DNA of 61,082 nucleotides. Source: Thermococcus sp. GTDB lineage: Archaea; Methanobacteriota_B; Thermococci; Thermococcales; Thermococcaceae. Below the pieces are notes generated by a model that had not been told where the DNA came from, did no database searches, and saw nothing but the letters and a program-made list of their open reading frames with translations. Within the stretch, counting starts at the first letter, position 1. Each line of letters begins with the position of its first letter. The stretch lies in NCBI RefSeq assembly GCF_027012695.1, contig NZ_JALUYR010000006.1, positions 1-61,082 of the forward strand. Reading direction: 5' to 3'. Positions 11,554 to 20,158 of the stretch are shown piece after piece. Position numbers and translations under genes: made by a program.

Positions 11554-11568
11554 TATATAAGCTTTTCG
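11554..11568 (-). promoter_or_regulatory. Promoter of the RNA polymerase/ribosomal protein operon
   Basis: On the minus strand CGAAAAGCTTATATA gives an A-rich BRE followed by a good TATA box. Transcription would start near 11530, some 35 bp before the rpoH start. It is the only strong minus-strand promoter before rpoH and probably drives all eight genes to rps7. Confidence 0.7.
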
Positions 11569-11678
11569 AGTGTTATCCGGGCAAAACGGGTTTATATCGC
11601 TTGCGTAAAGTTTAAGAGCCGTTCTCCACGCCGGAAATAGGACGTTAATGTACTTCTCTGGGGAGAAGTAAAGGAAAG

Positions 11679-11767
11679 ATTTATAACGACTCTTCTGAAA
11701 GGGAGGCTTCTCCCAACGGAGAATTTAGCCCGAATACTGGAAAAGTTTGTCATTAGGTCAGTTTTTT
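11679..11767 (+). ncRNA. Candidate small RNA with own promoter and T-run
   Basis: The region upstream of rpoH has no open gene. A plus-strand promoter-like box (AAGGAAAGATTTATAA, TATA part 11679-11686) is followed about 15 bp later by a perfect 5-bp hairpin (GGGAG-GCTT-CTCCC, 11701-11714), and a six-T run at 11762-11767 could end transcription. The predicted product is about 55-65 nt. It has no clear C/D or H/ACA boxes. Promoter, hairpin and T-run are seen; expression is inference. Confidence 0.3.
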
Positions 11768-11981
11768 AGCTACAATCCCGACAGATCTAACCCAGCTCTA
11801 AACCTTCCCGACGAAAATTCCAGAACAGCGTATGAATTTTATCGCCCGTACGGGTACCTATCTCCCGGGTCCCGTTTCATTTCATAGAACGTTCTTGGAG
11901 TGGGAGATGCCGGTTACGTGAACGGAGAGAATAGCGGCCATTCCGACAATGGTTTTGCTGGAAATGGCCCCTCTGGAAATG

Positions 11982-12058
11982 TGGAGCCCCGGGCGGGATT
12001 TGAACCCGCGACCGGCGGATTACAAGTCCGCCGCCCCACCAGGCTAGGCTACCGGGGC
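11982..12058 (-). tRNA. tRNA-Thr (anticodon TGT)
   Basis: The minus strand folds as a full cloverleaf: acceptor GCCCCGG/CCGGGGC, discriminator T, encoded CCA, anticodon stem GCGGA/TCCGC with loop CTTGTAA, and T-loop GTTCAAAT. It decodes ACA. The acceptor stem is identical to that of tRNA-Thr(GGT) at 60744, as expected for shared ThrRS recognition. No intron. Confidence 0.97.
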
Positions 12059-12088
12059 AAGGGACACGGTTTAAACACACCCCGGATC

Positions 12089-12128
12089 GGATATAAAGTT
12101 TTCGCAGCTCACCGCAAGATTTATAAAT
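12089..12128. promoter_or_regulatory. Divergent tRNA promoters
   Basis: Two promoters face away from each other. On the minus strand CGAAAACTTTATATCC (about 12090-12106) serves tRNA-Thr. On the plus strand GATTTATAAATC (about 12118-12129) serves tRNA-Asn and the following tRNA. Both lie at the expected distance from the mature 5' ends. Confidence 0.6.
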
Positions 12129-12156
12129 CACCCCCGTGTTCCCTACATTGGGTCGA

Positions 12157-12232
12157 GCCGCCGTAGCTTAGTTGGTAGAGCGCCGGACTGTTAATCCGGC
12201 GGTCCCCGGTTCGAATCCGGGCGGCGGCGCCA
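12157..12232 (+). tRNA. tRNA-Asn (anticodon GTT)
   Basis: Acceptor GCCGCCG/CGGCGGC with discriminator G and encoded CCA. The anticodon stem CCGGA/TCCGG carries loop CTGTTAA, anticodon GTT, and the T-arm is CCCGG-TTCGAAT-CCGGG. It decodes AAC/AAT. Only 5 bp separate it from the next tRNA, so both are probably cut from one transcript. Confidence 0.97.
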
Positions 12233-12237
12233 GTAGT

Positions 12238-12315
12238 GGGCCCGTAGCTCAGCCTGGTCAGAGCGCGCGGCTCATAACCGCGTGGTCGGGGGTTCAAAGC
12301 CCCCCGGGCCCACCA
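12238..12315 (+). tRNA. tRNA with CAT anticodon (elongator Met or Ile2)
   Basis: Acceptor GGGCCCG/CGGGCCC, discriminator A, encoded CCA, anticodon stem CGCGG/CCGCG with loop CTCATAA. It is not the initiator, since the GGG/CCC anticodon-stem pairs and the usual initiator acceptor are missing. Whether C34 stays C (elongator Met) or is modified to agmatidine (Ile2, reading ATA) cannot be told from sequence alone. It shares a transcript with tRNA-Asn. Confidence 0.9.
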
Positions 12316-12318
12316 TAG

Positions 12319-12342
12319 CAAACTTTTCTGGCGAAAAGTTTG
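12319..12342. repeat. Perfect inverted repeat directly after tRNA CCA (copy A)
   Basis: CAAACTTTTC-TGGC-GAAAAGTTTG begins 4 bases after the tRNA CCA end. The block CCATAGCAAACTTTTCTGG and its downstream arm recur after tRNA-Arg at 48720 with two differences over about 35 bp. The hairpin could end or process the tRNA transcript, or mark an integration site. Confidence 0.85.
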
Positions 12343-12375
12343 ACCAAAAGATTGTGATTCATCACGAACTTTGAT

Positions 12376-12398
12376 GAAACTTTGCTTGGCAAAGTTTC
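12376..12398. repeat. Perfect inverted repeat in tRNA trailer (copy A, second)
   Basis: GAAACTTTGC-TTG-GCAAAGTTTC is perfect over 10 bp per arm. A near-identical element (CAAACTTTGC-GAAG-GCAAAGTTTG) lies at 49339-49362. Both are preceded by a direct partial copy of the left arm (AACTTTGAT). Confidence 0.85.
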
Positions 12399-12403
12399 TT
12401 TGG

Positions 12404-12426
12404 TGAAGCTTTTTCCAAAAGCTTCA
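12404..12426. repeat. Perfect inverted repeat in tRNA trailer (copy A, third)
   Basis: TGAAGCTTTT-TCC-AAAAGCTTCA is a third perfect palindrome within 110 bp of the tRNA. All three have 10-bp arms and 3-4-base loops. The rest of the gap to 12598 holds a T6 run (about 12482-12487) and a weak GC-rich pair near 12545-12565, but no gene. Confidence 0.8.
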
Positions 12427-12598
12427 GCGCCGCTTTCACCCTCGTTCAAGCGTCCTTGACGGATGGCAGAAAAGTAGGTGCTTTTTTACAAATTGCATTT
12501 CTGAAGGGGTTTTTACTCACTTACCCCTTGGTGGGTGTTTCTCTCTGGAGAAGCCCCCGAAGGGCGCTGATTAAAGAAGGACATAAAAGGGAAAGGGC

Positions 12599-14101
12599 TC
12601 AGTAATCAACTTCGCCCTTCTCCTTCAGCTCAAGGTACATCCTCCAGCTGAGGACGGGTTTCTTAGCCGCCAAAACGTCGTCAACTCTCCTGACAGCGGT
12701 GTTGTGGGGGGCGCTTTTCACAACCTCGGGACTGCTGTAGGCTTCCTCGCTTATCTTCTTCAGAGCTTCCACGTAGGCGTCGAGCTCCTCCTTGCTGACA
12801 GTCTCGGTCGGTTCTATCATCAGAGCTTCATGAACAATCAGCGGGAAGTAAACGGTCGGAGAATGCATTCCGAAGTCGAGCAATCTCTTCGCCACGTCCA
12901 TTGCAGTAACCCCTGTTTCCCTCTTCATTGGCTCGGCTGAAAAGACAGTTTCGTGCTTCCTGAGTTCCTTGCCGGGGAGTTCATAACCACGGGTTCCCAG
13001 CAGTTTTCTCGTCAGGTAGTTGGCGTTGAGAACCGCCACTTCACTGACCTCCCTGAGGCCTTCCCGTCCCATTATTTTGAGATAAGTTAAGGCCCTGACC
13101 ATGACCGCGAAGTTGCCGTAGAGTTCCTTCACCTTTCCTATGCTCTTGGGCACGTTGTAATCCAGGTAATAGCGCTCGCCATCGTAGCTCACGAGTGGAA
13201 CCGGCAGGTAGTCCTTCAGGAAGTTCTTTACTCCTACCGGCCCGCTTCCGGGCCCGCCGCCACCGTGTGGAGTCGAGAAGGTCTTGTGGAGGTTGAGATG
13301 CACTATGTCGAAGCCCATATCCCCGGGCCTGACCTTGCCGAGAACGGCGTTGAGGTTCGCGCCGTCGTAGTAGAGCAGTCCTCCAGCCTTGTGGACTATC
13401 CTCGCTATCTCCACTATCTCGTCCTCGAAAATGCCGAGCGTGTTGGGGTTGGTGAGCATTAAGCCAGCTGTCCTCTCGCCCACCGCATTTTCGAGGGCCT
13501 CCAGGTCCATCGTTCCTTCTTCCGTTGAGGGAATCTCTATGACCTTAAAGCCCGCCATCGCTGCACTTGCCGGGTTCGTTCCGTGGGCTGAATCGGCCAC
13601 GAGCATCTCATCTCTCTGCGGTTCACCGTTATCGAGGTGGTAGGCGCGGATTATCGAAACGCCGGTAAATTCTCCGTTCGCTCCGGCTGCCGGTTGAAGG
13701 GTGAAGCGGTCCATGCCTGTTATCTCCTTCAGCCACTGTTCCAGCTCCCACATGATTTTGAGCGCTCCCTGAACGGTTCTTTCATCCTGATACGGGTGGA
13801 TGTGGGCAACTCCGGGATGTGAGGCTATCTCCTCGTTTATCTTGGGGTTGTACTTCATCGTACATGATCCGAGCGGATAAATGCCAGAATCAACGCCGTA
13901 GTTCATCTCGCTCAGGCGGGTGTAGTGCTTGACTATCTCCGGCTCGCTTATCTCGGGAAGGTTGAGTCTGCTCTTTCTCCGCAGTTTCTCGGGGATTTTC
14001 ACATCAACGTCTTCAATCGGCTTAGGCAGGGTGTAGCCAATTCTCCCCTCGCGGGAGAGCTCGAAGATGAGCGGTTCGTCCCATTTAGCCTGGCGGAACA
14101 T
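12599..14101 (-). CDS. gcvPB: Glycine dehydrogenase (decarboxylating) subunit 2
   Basis: The 500-residue protein is the PLP-binding half of the two-subunit P-protein of the glycine cleavage system. Lys273 in [18 protein letters not shown] is the expected PLP lysine. With GcvPA it decarboxylates glycine and passes the aminomethyl group to H-protein lipoate. Its ATG follows directly on the gcvPA stop (TGAATG), so the two are coupled. H- and T-protein genes are not in this window. Confidence 0.96.
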   Translation of the reverse strand: MFRQAKWDEPLIFELSREGRIGYTLPKPIEDVDVKIPEKLRRKSRLNLPEISEPEIVKHYTRLSEMNYGVDSGIYPLGSCTMKYNPKINEEIASHPGVAHIHPYQDERTVQGALKIMWELEQWLKEITGMDRFTLQPAAGANGEFTGVSIIRAYHLDNGEPQRDEMLVADSAHGTNPASAAMAGFKVIEIPSTEEGTMDLEALENAVGERTAGLMLTNPNTLGIFEDEIVEIARIVHKAGGLLYYDGANLNAVLGKVRPGDMGFDIVHLNLHKTFSTPHGGGGPGSGPVGVKNFLKDYLPVPLVSYDGERYYLDYNVPKSIGKVKELYGNFAVMVRALTYLKIMGREGLREVSEVAVLNANYLTRKLLGTRGYELPGKELRKHETVFSAEPMKRETGVTAMDVAKRLLDFGMHSPTVYFPLIVHEALMIEPTETVSKEELDAYVEALKKISEEAYSSPEVVKSAPHNTAVRRVDDVLAAKKPVLSWRMYLELKEKGEVDY

Positions 14102-15448
14102 TCAGGCCACCTCCTTAAGGGCTTCAATCAGCTTATCAACCCATTCTTTCCTCGTCGTTTCGGTGGCAGAGAATAGTGCCGTCTCGCCGAGCTCCGGGAA
14201 GTGATTTCCTATATAGTAGCCACCGTGGATTCCCCTCGCGAGAAGGGCCTCGTGTATCTCCCTGTAGGGCCTTTCGAAGCGAACAGGAACATCCTTGAAA
14301 TAGAGCCCCTCGAATGGAATCTCGGCAACTTCGGAAAGGCGTTTCCTGAGGTAGGCCGTGTTCTTGAGGATTGTTTCACCGAGCTCCTTCAAACCTTTTG
14401 GCCCGAGGCTCGCGAGATGTACCGCCGAAGCGACAGCCACTAGGGCCTCGTTGGAGCAGATGTTGGAGGTGGCCTTGGCCCTTCTTATGTGCTGTTCCCT
14501 AGTCTGGAGCGTCATCACAAAGGCCCTTCTTCCCTCGGCATCTTTCGTCATTCCGATTATCCTTCCGGGCATCTGACGGATGAGCTTTTTGTCGTTCCTG
14601 ACGGCAAAAACGCCGGCCCTCGGTCCGCCGAAGTTCATGGGGTTACCGAGGTAAGCGGCCTCGCCAACGGCTATGTCCGCTCCGAGTTCTCCGGGAGCTT
14701 CAAAAACTCCGAGCATTGTGGGGTCTGCTCCGATCACGAAGTACGCTCCGGCCTCGTGGGCAATCTCCCCTATCTCCCTTACGTTCTCCTCGACCAGTCC
14801 AAAGAAGTTGGCCATTTCAACGTAAACGCCGGCCGAGTTCCCCACAGCCTCCTTGAGCTTTTCCATGTCAAGCTTGCCTTCATCGTCCCAGGGGATCTCG
14901 ACGATCTCAAGGTTCGCCCCACGAGTGTAGGTCTCTATAACGGTTCTCTTCTCAGGGCTGAGTGCCTTTGGAATTACGAAGCGCTTCCTCTTACCCCTAT
15001 GGAGTCTCACGGCCATCAGGGCCGCTTCGGCTATGGCAGTCCCCCAGTCGTACATCGAGGAGTTGACAACCGGCAGACCGTAGAGCTCGGCCATAATGCT
15101 CTGGTACTCGAAGAGGGCCTGGAGCATGCCCTGACTTATCTCCGGCTGGTAGGGGGTGTAAGCTGTGAGAAACTCGCTCCTCTCGATTAGATACTTCACG
15201 TGGGCGGGAATGTAATGGAAGTAGGTTCCAGCGCCGAGGAAGCTCGGCATCTCGAGAACTGTTCTGTTCTTTGAGAGGACTTCGTTGAGCTCGGTGAAGA
15301 CCTCGTACTCGCTCTTTCCCTCGGGGAGGTCGAACTCCTTGACCATACCCTCCGGAACGTCGGAGAAGAGCTCGTCAATCGAACCAAAGCCGATTTCCCT
15401 CAGCATCTCGTCCCTCTGGGCGAGGTTTGGAAGGTAATGCTTCCCCAT
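14102..15448 (-). CDS. gcvPA: Glycine dehydrogenase (decarboxylating) subunit 1
   Basis: The 448-residue N-terminal P-protein subunit has the PLP-enzyme fold but no catalytic lysine. Conserved stretches are [37 protein letters not shown] and [15 protein letters not shown]. It forms the heterotetramer with GcvPB. ATG 15448 is chosen because the earlier in-frame GTG is part of the AAGGTGATTGCC ribosome binding site. A TATA box on the minus strand (AAAGCATATATTCG, 15497-15510) gives a promoter. Confidence 0.96.
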   Translation of the reverse strand: MGKHYLPNLAQRDEMLREIGFGSIDELFSDVPEGMVKEFDLPEGKSEYEVFTELNEVLSKNRTVLEMPSFLGAGTYFHYIPAHVKYLIERSEFLTAYTPYQPEISQGMLQALFEYQSIMAELYGLPVVNSSMYDWGTAIAEAALMAVRLHRGKRKRFVIPKALSPEKRTVIETYTRGANLEIVEIPWDDEGKLDMEKLKEAVGNSAGVYVEMANFFGLVEENVREIGEIAHEAGAYFVIGADPTMLGVFEAPGELGADIAVGEAAYLGNPMNFGGPRAGVFAVRNDKKLIRQMPGRIIGMTKDAEGRRAFVMTLQTREQHIRRAKATSNICSNEALVAVASAVHLASLGPKGLKELGETILKNTAYLRKRLSEVAEIPFEGLYFKDVPVRFERPYREIHEALLARGIHGGYYIGNHFPELGETALFSATETTRKEWVDKLIEALKEVA

Positions 15449-15595
15449 GGCAATCACCTTCTTAACTTTAAGACGGTCGTTGAAAGTTGATCGGGACGAA
15501 TATATGCTTTGTGCTCGGAAGCGCTCATGTGGAATGCTTCCATTGAAGAACAGAGTGTGGGCTTCCGAGAGAGCCGCTTTAAAAAAAGAGAGGAG

Positions 15596-16888
15596 TCATC
15601 CAGTAACGCCGACGTCCTCGAAGAACTTCTCCATCAGGCCTGCAGCGCTCCTTGTGGTGTAGACCATGCTCTCGTAGACCGCCCACTGCACCTTGCTGTA
15701 CTCCCTTCCGTCGAGGGTCCTGAAGCCGCTCGGCGCGTTGACGTCGAAGTTAGCGTGGAGCTCAATATTCCTGATGGCCCACCCATCAACGTCATCATCG
15801 AGCCAGTTGTCCTTGTCAACGTGGGTGTAGATGTAAACGGTGTCCCCCGGAACGGTGACGCTGGTGTCAACGAGCGGGTTGGGATCCTGGCTGTACCTCG
15901 CTATGAGGTTCCAGTTCTTGTCGTATATCTCGACGTAGCCGAGGGTCTTGAAGTAGGCATTCTGCATGTCTATGTCCTTGAAGATGATGGTTATCGAGCT
16001 CGCGCCGAGGAACTGAAGCTTGAGGACGCTCCAGTCACCCTTCTTAAGCGTCTTCGTCCAGAAGTAGCTGCCGAGATGACCGCGCTCGCTCCAGAGGTTG
16101 ATGTCCTTTCCGGTCGAATAGAGCATGTACCTCCAGGAGTTGTGGGCTATTAGGTCAGCGTAGGCCCAGGCAACGCCGTTGGATAGATCCATGTGCCCGT
16201 TCTCGTTGTCAGCTATGTAGATGTCCTCACCGATTATGAACCTCTTCTTCTCCTCCGGGATCTGCCACCACTTTATCGGAGTGAGGTCGAGGGGGACGCG
16301 GTCGTTGAGGATGTCGTCGGCGACGGTCGGTGAAATCTCGTTCTCGACGAAGTCGTGGGCGTCCTCGATGTAGCTGAACTGCTCGAGATCCTCGAAGAGA
16401 GCCGGAGTGGTGTGCGCCACAAGCATGCCCATGTCCTCGAGGATGTGGACGGCCCTGCCGAGGTAGAGCATGGCCCCCTCCCTGTCACCCTGCTTCCAGA
16501 GCTGGACTGCTTTCTCGTAGAGCTGCTGGGCCATGTCCGCACCGGAGGAATCCCTATCGCCGAAGATGTCCACTGTTATCAGCTCGGAGTGGTCCATCGG
16601 ATCGTGGAAGTGGTACTGGCTCTGGAGGGTGTATGTCTTGCCTTTGAATTCTATGCTCCCCCCGCGCCAGTCCTCATCGTACGCTCCGTAGAGGAGTCTG
16701 TCCTGATACTGCATGAGGATCGCACCGAGCCGCGGGTTGTCCTGGTAAACTGCCTCGATGGCCTTGTAGGTCAGTCTCTGGTGGACGTTCATGGGGTTCT
16801 GGAGATCCGGCCCGTCGGTGGGCCAGGCACTTGCGAAGCCCAGACCACCGAGGACCAGAACCAAAAGCGCCAGCGCCCTGACTTTCAT
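15596..16888 (-). CDS. Secreted zinc-dependent phospholipase C/P1-nuclease-like protein
   Basis: This 430-residue protein has a signal peptide (residues 1-21, ending ASA) so that Trp22 becomes the mature N-terminus. In zinc phospholipases C the N-terminal Trp is a metal ligand. The other expected ligands follow in order: H36, D71 or D73, H93/H95 (YHFHDPMD), H148 and D152 (YLGRAVHILEDMG), H159, H178 and E182. A C-terminal segment of about 150 residues is beta-rich with acidic loops and resembles a calcium- or lipid-binding sandwich in character. It would act outside the cell on phosphodiesters, either phospholipids or nucleic acid; the substrate cannot be read. Minus-strand promoter at 16930-16946. 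Confidence 0.8.
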   Translation of the reverse strand: MKVRALALLVLVLGGLGFASAWPTDGPDLQNPMNVHQRLTYKAIEAVYQDNPRLGAILMQYQDRLLYGAYDEDWRGGSIEFKGKTYTLQSQYHFHDPMDHSELITVDIFGDRDSSGADMAQQLYEKAVQLWKQGDREGAMLYLGRAVHILEDMGMLVAHTTPALFEDLEQFSYIEDAHDFVENEISPTVADDILNDRVPLDLTPIKWWQIPEEKKRFIIGEDIYIADNENGHMDLSNGVAWAYADLIAHNSWRYMLYSTGKDINLWSERGHLGSYFWTKTLKKGDWSVLKLQFLGASSITIIFKDIDMQNAYFKTLGYVEIYDKNWNLIARYSQDPNPLVDTSVTVPGDTVYIYTHVDKDNWLDDDVDGWAIRNIELHANFDVNAPSGFRTLDGREYSKVQWAVYESMVYTTRSAAGLMEKFFEDVGVTG

Positions 16889-16961
16889 TTCATCACCACC
16901 TGGATGGATTTAGCGGTTATTCCATCTAAAAAGGGTTTAAAAATCTGGCTACCGGAATCGC

Positions 16962-16977
16962 GACAAAGCTTTAAAGC
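16962..16977 (+). promoter_or_regulatory. Promoter of the DOMON lipoprotein gene
   Basis: ACAAAGCTTTAAAGC has an A-rich BRE followed by CTTTAAAG. The predicted start is near 16997, next to the ATG at 16999, so the message is probably leaderless or nearly so. Confidence 0.5.
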
Positions 16978-16998
16978 GCCCGGCTCCATGTTACTGGT

Positions 16999-17595
16999 AT
17001 GATGGGGCGAAGGGTTCTGGCGGCACTCCTTACGGGTTTCCTGATGGTCACCGCAGGCTGCATTGGGGGAGGTGTTAGTTTAGAAAAAACTGGCACGAGC
17101 AAACCGTGGAAACCCGACGGTGTCATAGAGCCGGGAGAGTACTCCAGTAACTTTACGGTCGGGGGAGATTTCTCGGCCTTCCTCCGGGTTGATAACGGAA
17201 GCCTCTTCGTCGGCATGAAAGCCAAAACGCGCGGCTGGGTCGCCGTGGGCTTCGGCGGCGGGCCGGGAATGAGGAAGACCGATATCATCATAGCATACGT
17301 TCTCCCCAACGGCACCGTTGAGATAAGCGACTCCTACTCCCCAGGTTTTGCCGGCCCCCACAATCCGGATACGACCTACGGTGGCGTGGACAACATCATC
17401 TCCCACGGTGGAGGGGAAGAGGGCGATTTTACCGTGGTCGAGTTCTCCCGAAAGCTTGATACGGGAGATAGATACGACTTCAAAATCCCCACAAGCGGTA
17501 CCTTCCGCGTCATCTGGGCCTATGGGACTGAGGACGACTTCGTTTCGGAGCACGTAAAAGCGGGCCACTTCTATGTCTCTCTGGGAGGTGGTTGA
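16999..17595 (+). CDS. DOMON-domain lipoprotein
   Basis: The 198-residue protein has a lipoprotein signal ending VTAGC, with Cys21 as anchor. Residues 40-190 look like a DOMON domain, a beta-sandwich that binds haem or sugar: GWVAVGFGGGPGMRKTDIIIAYV is the characteristic core, where a Met or His often ligates haem. It would sit on the outer face of the membrane. Ligand and partner are unknown. Its stop codon touches the ATG of the next gene (TGAATG). Confidence 0.75.
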   Translation: MMGRRVLAALLTGFLMVTAGCIGGGVSLEKTGTSKPWKPDGVIEPGEYSSNFTVGGDFSAFLRVDNGSLFVGMKAKTRGWVAVGFGGGPGMRKTDIIIAYVLPNGTVEISDSYSPGFAGPHNPDTTYGGVDNIISHGGGEEGDFTVVEFSRKLDTGDRYDFKIPTSGTFRVIWAYGTEDDFVSEHVKAGHFYVSLGGG

Positions 17596-18273
17596 ATGAT
17601 CATAGCCTTCGACTTCGACGGGACCTTGGCGGACACTTACTCGTGCATCGAGGAGGCCTTCAAGCGCGCCCTTCAAAAGCGCTATCCCTGGCTCCCCGGA
17701 AAGGGACTGTGGGCAAAGCTTCTCACCAAGATAGAGCTGCAGTTCGAGAGACCGGCCTTCGGGAAGCACAAGAAGAAGTCAAAGCCGCCCTTCTTCCTGC
17801 GGACGAAGTTCTTTGAAACCTGGTTCGAGGAGAGGGCGAAGCTGACGAAACCGATAGATGATTCTCCGGAACTGTTGAGGAAACTCAAGGAAGAGGGCCA
17901 CACCGTTATCTCGTTCTCCGCCGAGGACTTCATTGACGGCATGAAGGTCAGAAGGCTGAAGGCGATGGGAATCTACGACCTCTTCGATGATGTGATAGTC
18001 TTCGGCAGGGATCTCACGATAGATGAGGCATTTAAGCTCGTCCGCGAGAAGTACGGGGATGAAACCTTCATCTGGGTGGACGACAAGCCCTGGCGCTTCA
18101 TCGGACACGGGGATGAGAACACCGAATACGTCTGGTACTACTTCCCGTTCACGGCAAAGTTCATCGAGAAAAACAGGGAACGGCTGGCTCTGATTCCCCG
18201 CCTCCACGTCATAAGGGACCTCTGGAGCATTTTCGACGTGATAGAGAGGATTAAGGGGGAGCGGTCATCCTGA
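17596..18273 (+). CDS. HAD superfamily hydrolase
   Basis: The 225-residue protein begins with the HAD motif I DFDGTLAD (nucleophile D6, acid D8) and carries motif II at VISFSAED and motif IV at FIWVDDKP. A cap of about 70 residues lies after motif I. It probably hydrolyses a phosphate ester in the cytoplasm; the substrate is not evident. It is coupled to the DOMON gene but shows no obvious functional link with it. The 3' end overlaps the convergent gene at 18265 by 9 bp. Confidence 0.85.
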   Translation: MIIAFDFDGTLADTYSCIEEAFKRALQKRYPWLPGKGLWAKLLTKIELQFERPAFGKHKKKSKPPFFLRTKFFETWFEERAKLTKPIDDSPELLRKLKEEGHTVISFSAEDFIDGMKVRRLKAMGIYDLFDDVIVFGRDLTIDEAFKLVREKYGDETFIWVDDKPWRFIGHGDENTEYVWYYFPFTAKFIEKNRERLALIPRLHVIRDLWSIFDVIERIKGERSS

Positions 18274-18549
18274 ATCAGCGTTGGTGTACTCTATCGTGTC
18301 CTCGACGAACTCGTCGTAGGTTTCTCTATCTACCTCTTCCAGCCGCATTGAGAACTCTTTTCCGAGGGACCATCTTACCGCAACCGGTCCCCTGTCCGTC
18401 TCCGCCATTACCAGTCCAAAAGGCAAATCGCCCGCCCAGTGATGCTTTGAGAATCCTATCGTGAAGCCTCTCCTCCTGAGCTCCTCGATGATGGCATCGA
18501 AGGTTTTGCTTGGGCCGTAGGGACTCTTGGCGAAACCAATATAGGCCAT
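18265..18549 (-). CDS. Small protein of unknown function
   Basis: The 94-residue soluble protein begins MAYIGFAKSPYGPSKTFDAIIEELRRRG and has an acidic C-terminal helix (LEEVDRETYDEFVEDTIEYT). No signal or membrane segment. Codon use resembles its neighbours. A minus-strand promoter (GGTTTTAAATC near 18572-18586) lies upstream. I do not recognise the family. Confidence 0.7.
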   Translation of the reverse strand: MAYIGFAKSPYGPSKTFDAIIEELRRRGFTIGFSKHHWAGDLPFGLVMAETDRGPVAVRWSLGKEFSMRLEEVDRETYDEFVEDTIEYTNADSG

Positions 18550-18640
18550 TTTTACTCACCATTGTCCCTTCAATGGGCAGATTTAAAACCTTTTCGGTTT
18601 CCCTAACAAAGTTTAAAAGTCAAAGAGCCAACCCTGAAAT

Positions 18641-19327
18641 ATGAAGCCTCAACCCCTGCCGGAAAAGGCCCTAAAACTCGGAAGAACGCTCGTCATAGCA
18701 GATCTTCACCTCGGCTACGAGGTCAGCATGGCGAGGGAGGGTTTTTACCTTCCGAGGGTGTTCCATGAAGTCGTTGGAAAGCTGAGGGAACTCCTCAAAA
18801 GGGAAAAACCGAAGCGCATCATCATAGACGGCGATTTAAAGCATTCCTTCGTCCCGGAGTGGCGCGAGAGGGAAGAACTCAGGGCCTTTGTGGAGGAGGT
18901 TTTCCCGCTCGTTGACGAGCTTGTACTCGTTAGAGGCAACCACGACGTCGGAACGCTCTGGTTGAGGGAGCTTGGCGTTCAAGTGGTCGATGAACTCGAA
19001 CTCGGTGGATGGAAACTCGTCCACGGACACAAGTTGGCCGAGGGCGAGCGCTTCATAATCGGTCACGAGCATCCGGCCATAAGGCTCCGCGACGAGGTTG
19101 GGGCTCTGGTTAAGGTGCCGGCCTTTTTGATGAGCGATGCGCTCATAGTTCTCCCAGCCTTCAGCCCCTGGGCCTACGGGAACGACGTGCTGAGGGAGAT
19201 AGTCTCGCCCTTCCTGAGAACTCACGATGTTTCGAGGGCCCGGGTGCTTGTTCCTTTGGATGAGGAGCTTCTCGACTTCGGCGAGCTTGAAAAACTCTCC
19301 CGGGTCCTCGGCTCGCTTGGGGGCTAA
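18641..19327 (+). CDS. Metallophosphoesterase (COG1407-like)
   Basis: The 228-residue calcineurin-fold enzyme shows the motif series D21-x-H23 (IADLHLG), GD at 64-65 (IIDGDLKHS), GNHD at 99-102, HGH and GHEH. It resembles the archaeal ICC-like phosphoesterases of COG1407. A TATA box at 18608-18620 predicts a start within a few bases of the ATG, so the message may be leaderless. Substrate unknown. Confidence 0.85.
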   Translation: MKPQPLPEKALKLGRTLVIADLHLGYEVSMAREGFYLPRVFHEVVGKLRELLKREKPKRIIIDGDLKHSFVPEWREREELRAFVEEVFPLVDELVLVRGNHDVGTLWLRELGVQVVDELELGGWKLVHGHKLAEGERFIIGHEHPAIRLRDEVGALVKVPAFLMSDALIVLPAFSPWAYGNDVLREIVSPFLRTHDVSRARVLVPLDEELLDFGELEKLSRVLGSLGG

Positions 19328-19366
19328 CCTTTTAATACCCGCCGGGGAGTTAGCTGGGGTGATAGA

Positions 19367-20116
19367 ATGAGGAGAGCTTTTACCGGATTGCTCCTCGCCT
19401 TCATCGTTCTCGCCGCGGGCTGCATCGGTGGAAGTTCAAAAACTTCACCGACAGCGACCGGAGCACTTCCATTCACATCGGTGGAGCTTAAGGCAGCGAT
19501 AGAGGGTTTGAGGAGCTACGAATACGCAATGAAGGTTGACAGCTATCGCGGGACCGAACTCGTTGCCCAGCTCTTCACAAATGGAAGTGTGGACTTCGAG
19601 AAAAGGACCAAGTCTGTTTCAACGTTCTCCAACACCACCGCCCACGGGGGAGGGTATTACCGGGCCTACTACTACACCGACACCAGGGGCTACGCCGCCT
19701 ACTACGACCGGAACGGAACTGTGAGCTGGGAGGTGTCCTGTTACGGCCCGGGGGAGGGACCCAACTTCAACAGCACGATTCTGGACGGTCTCTGGACGGT
19801 GCTTGACTCCGAGGGGGTCCGGGTAGTTGAGAAAGACAACTACTACCTCGTGTACGCCAACGGGACCGGTGGTACCGCCGGGAGTGACGGGATAACCTCC
19901 TACCGGACGCGGATCACGATAAAGCTCACGAAGGACCTCATCCCCGTGGAGGTGAACCGGACCGTCCACTACCGGAAGAACGGCTCCGAGTGGGTGGACG
20001 TGACGAGGATAGTTATCACCCAACCCAACGCCGCGAAGGTTGAACCTCCAATCGAACTCGTGGAATACCTTGAGAAGCAGGGGATAGATTTAGAAGAGTT
20101 CCTCGGAAAATGCTAA
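19367..20116 (+). CDS. Lipoprotein, LolA/LppX-like
   Basis: The 249-residue protein has a lipoprotein signal ending LAAGC, with Cys19 as anchor, then a Ser/Thr linker and a beta-rich domain (VELKAAIEGLRSYEYAMKVD, then alternating strands). The pattern of an N-terminal helix followed by long antiparallel strands recalls LolA-type lipid-binding proteins and recurs in the products at 21109 and 22537. Several N-x-S/T sites suggest glycosylation outside the cell. Function unknown. TATA box ACCTTTTAATACC just after 19325. Confidence 0.6.
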   Translation: MRRAFTGLLLAFIVLAAGCIGGSSKTSPTATGALPFTSVELKAAIEGLRSYEYAMKVDSYRGTELVAQLFTNGSVDFEKRTKSVSTFSNTTAHGGGYYRAYYYTDTRGYAAYYDRNGTVSWEVSCYGPGEGPNFNSTILDGLWTVLDSEGVRVVEKDNYYLVYANGTGGTAGSDGITSYRTRITIKLTKDLIPVEVNRTVHYRKNGSEWVDVTRIVITQPNAAKVEPPIELVEYLEKQGIDLEEFLGKC

Positions 20117-20158
20117 ACCTTTAAATCCCCTTCTCCCTATTTCCTGCGGTGAACGCCT

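Noticed and set aside
12345-12400. C-box-like TGATGAA near the tRNA trailer
   Set aside because: No matching D box (CTGA) or second box pair at the right spacing; the bases belong to the palindromes.
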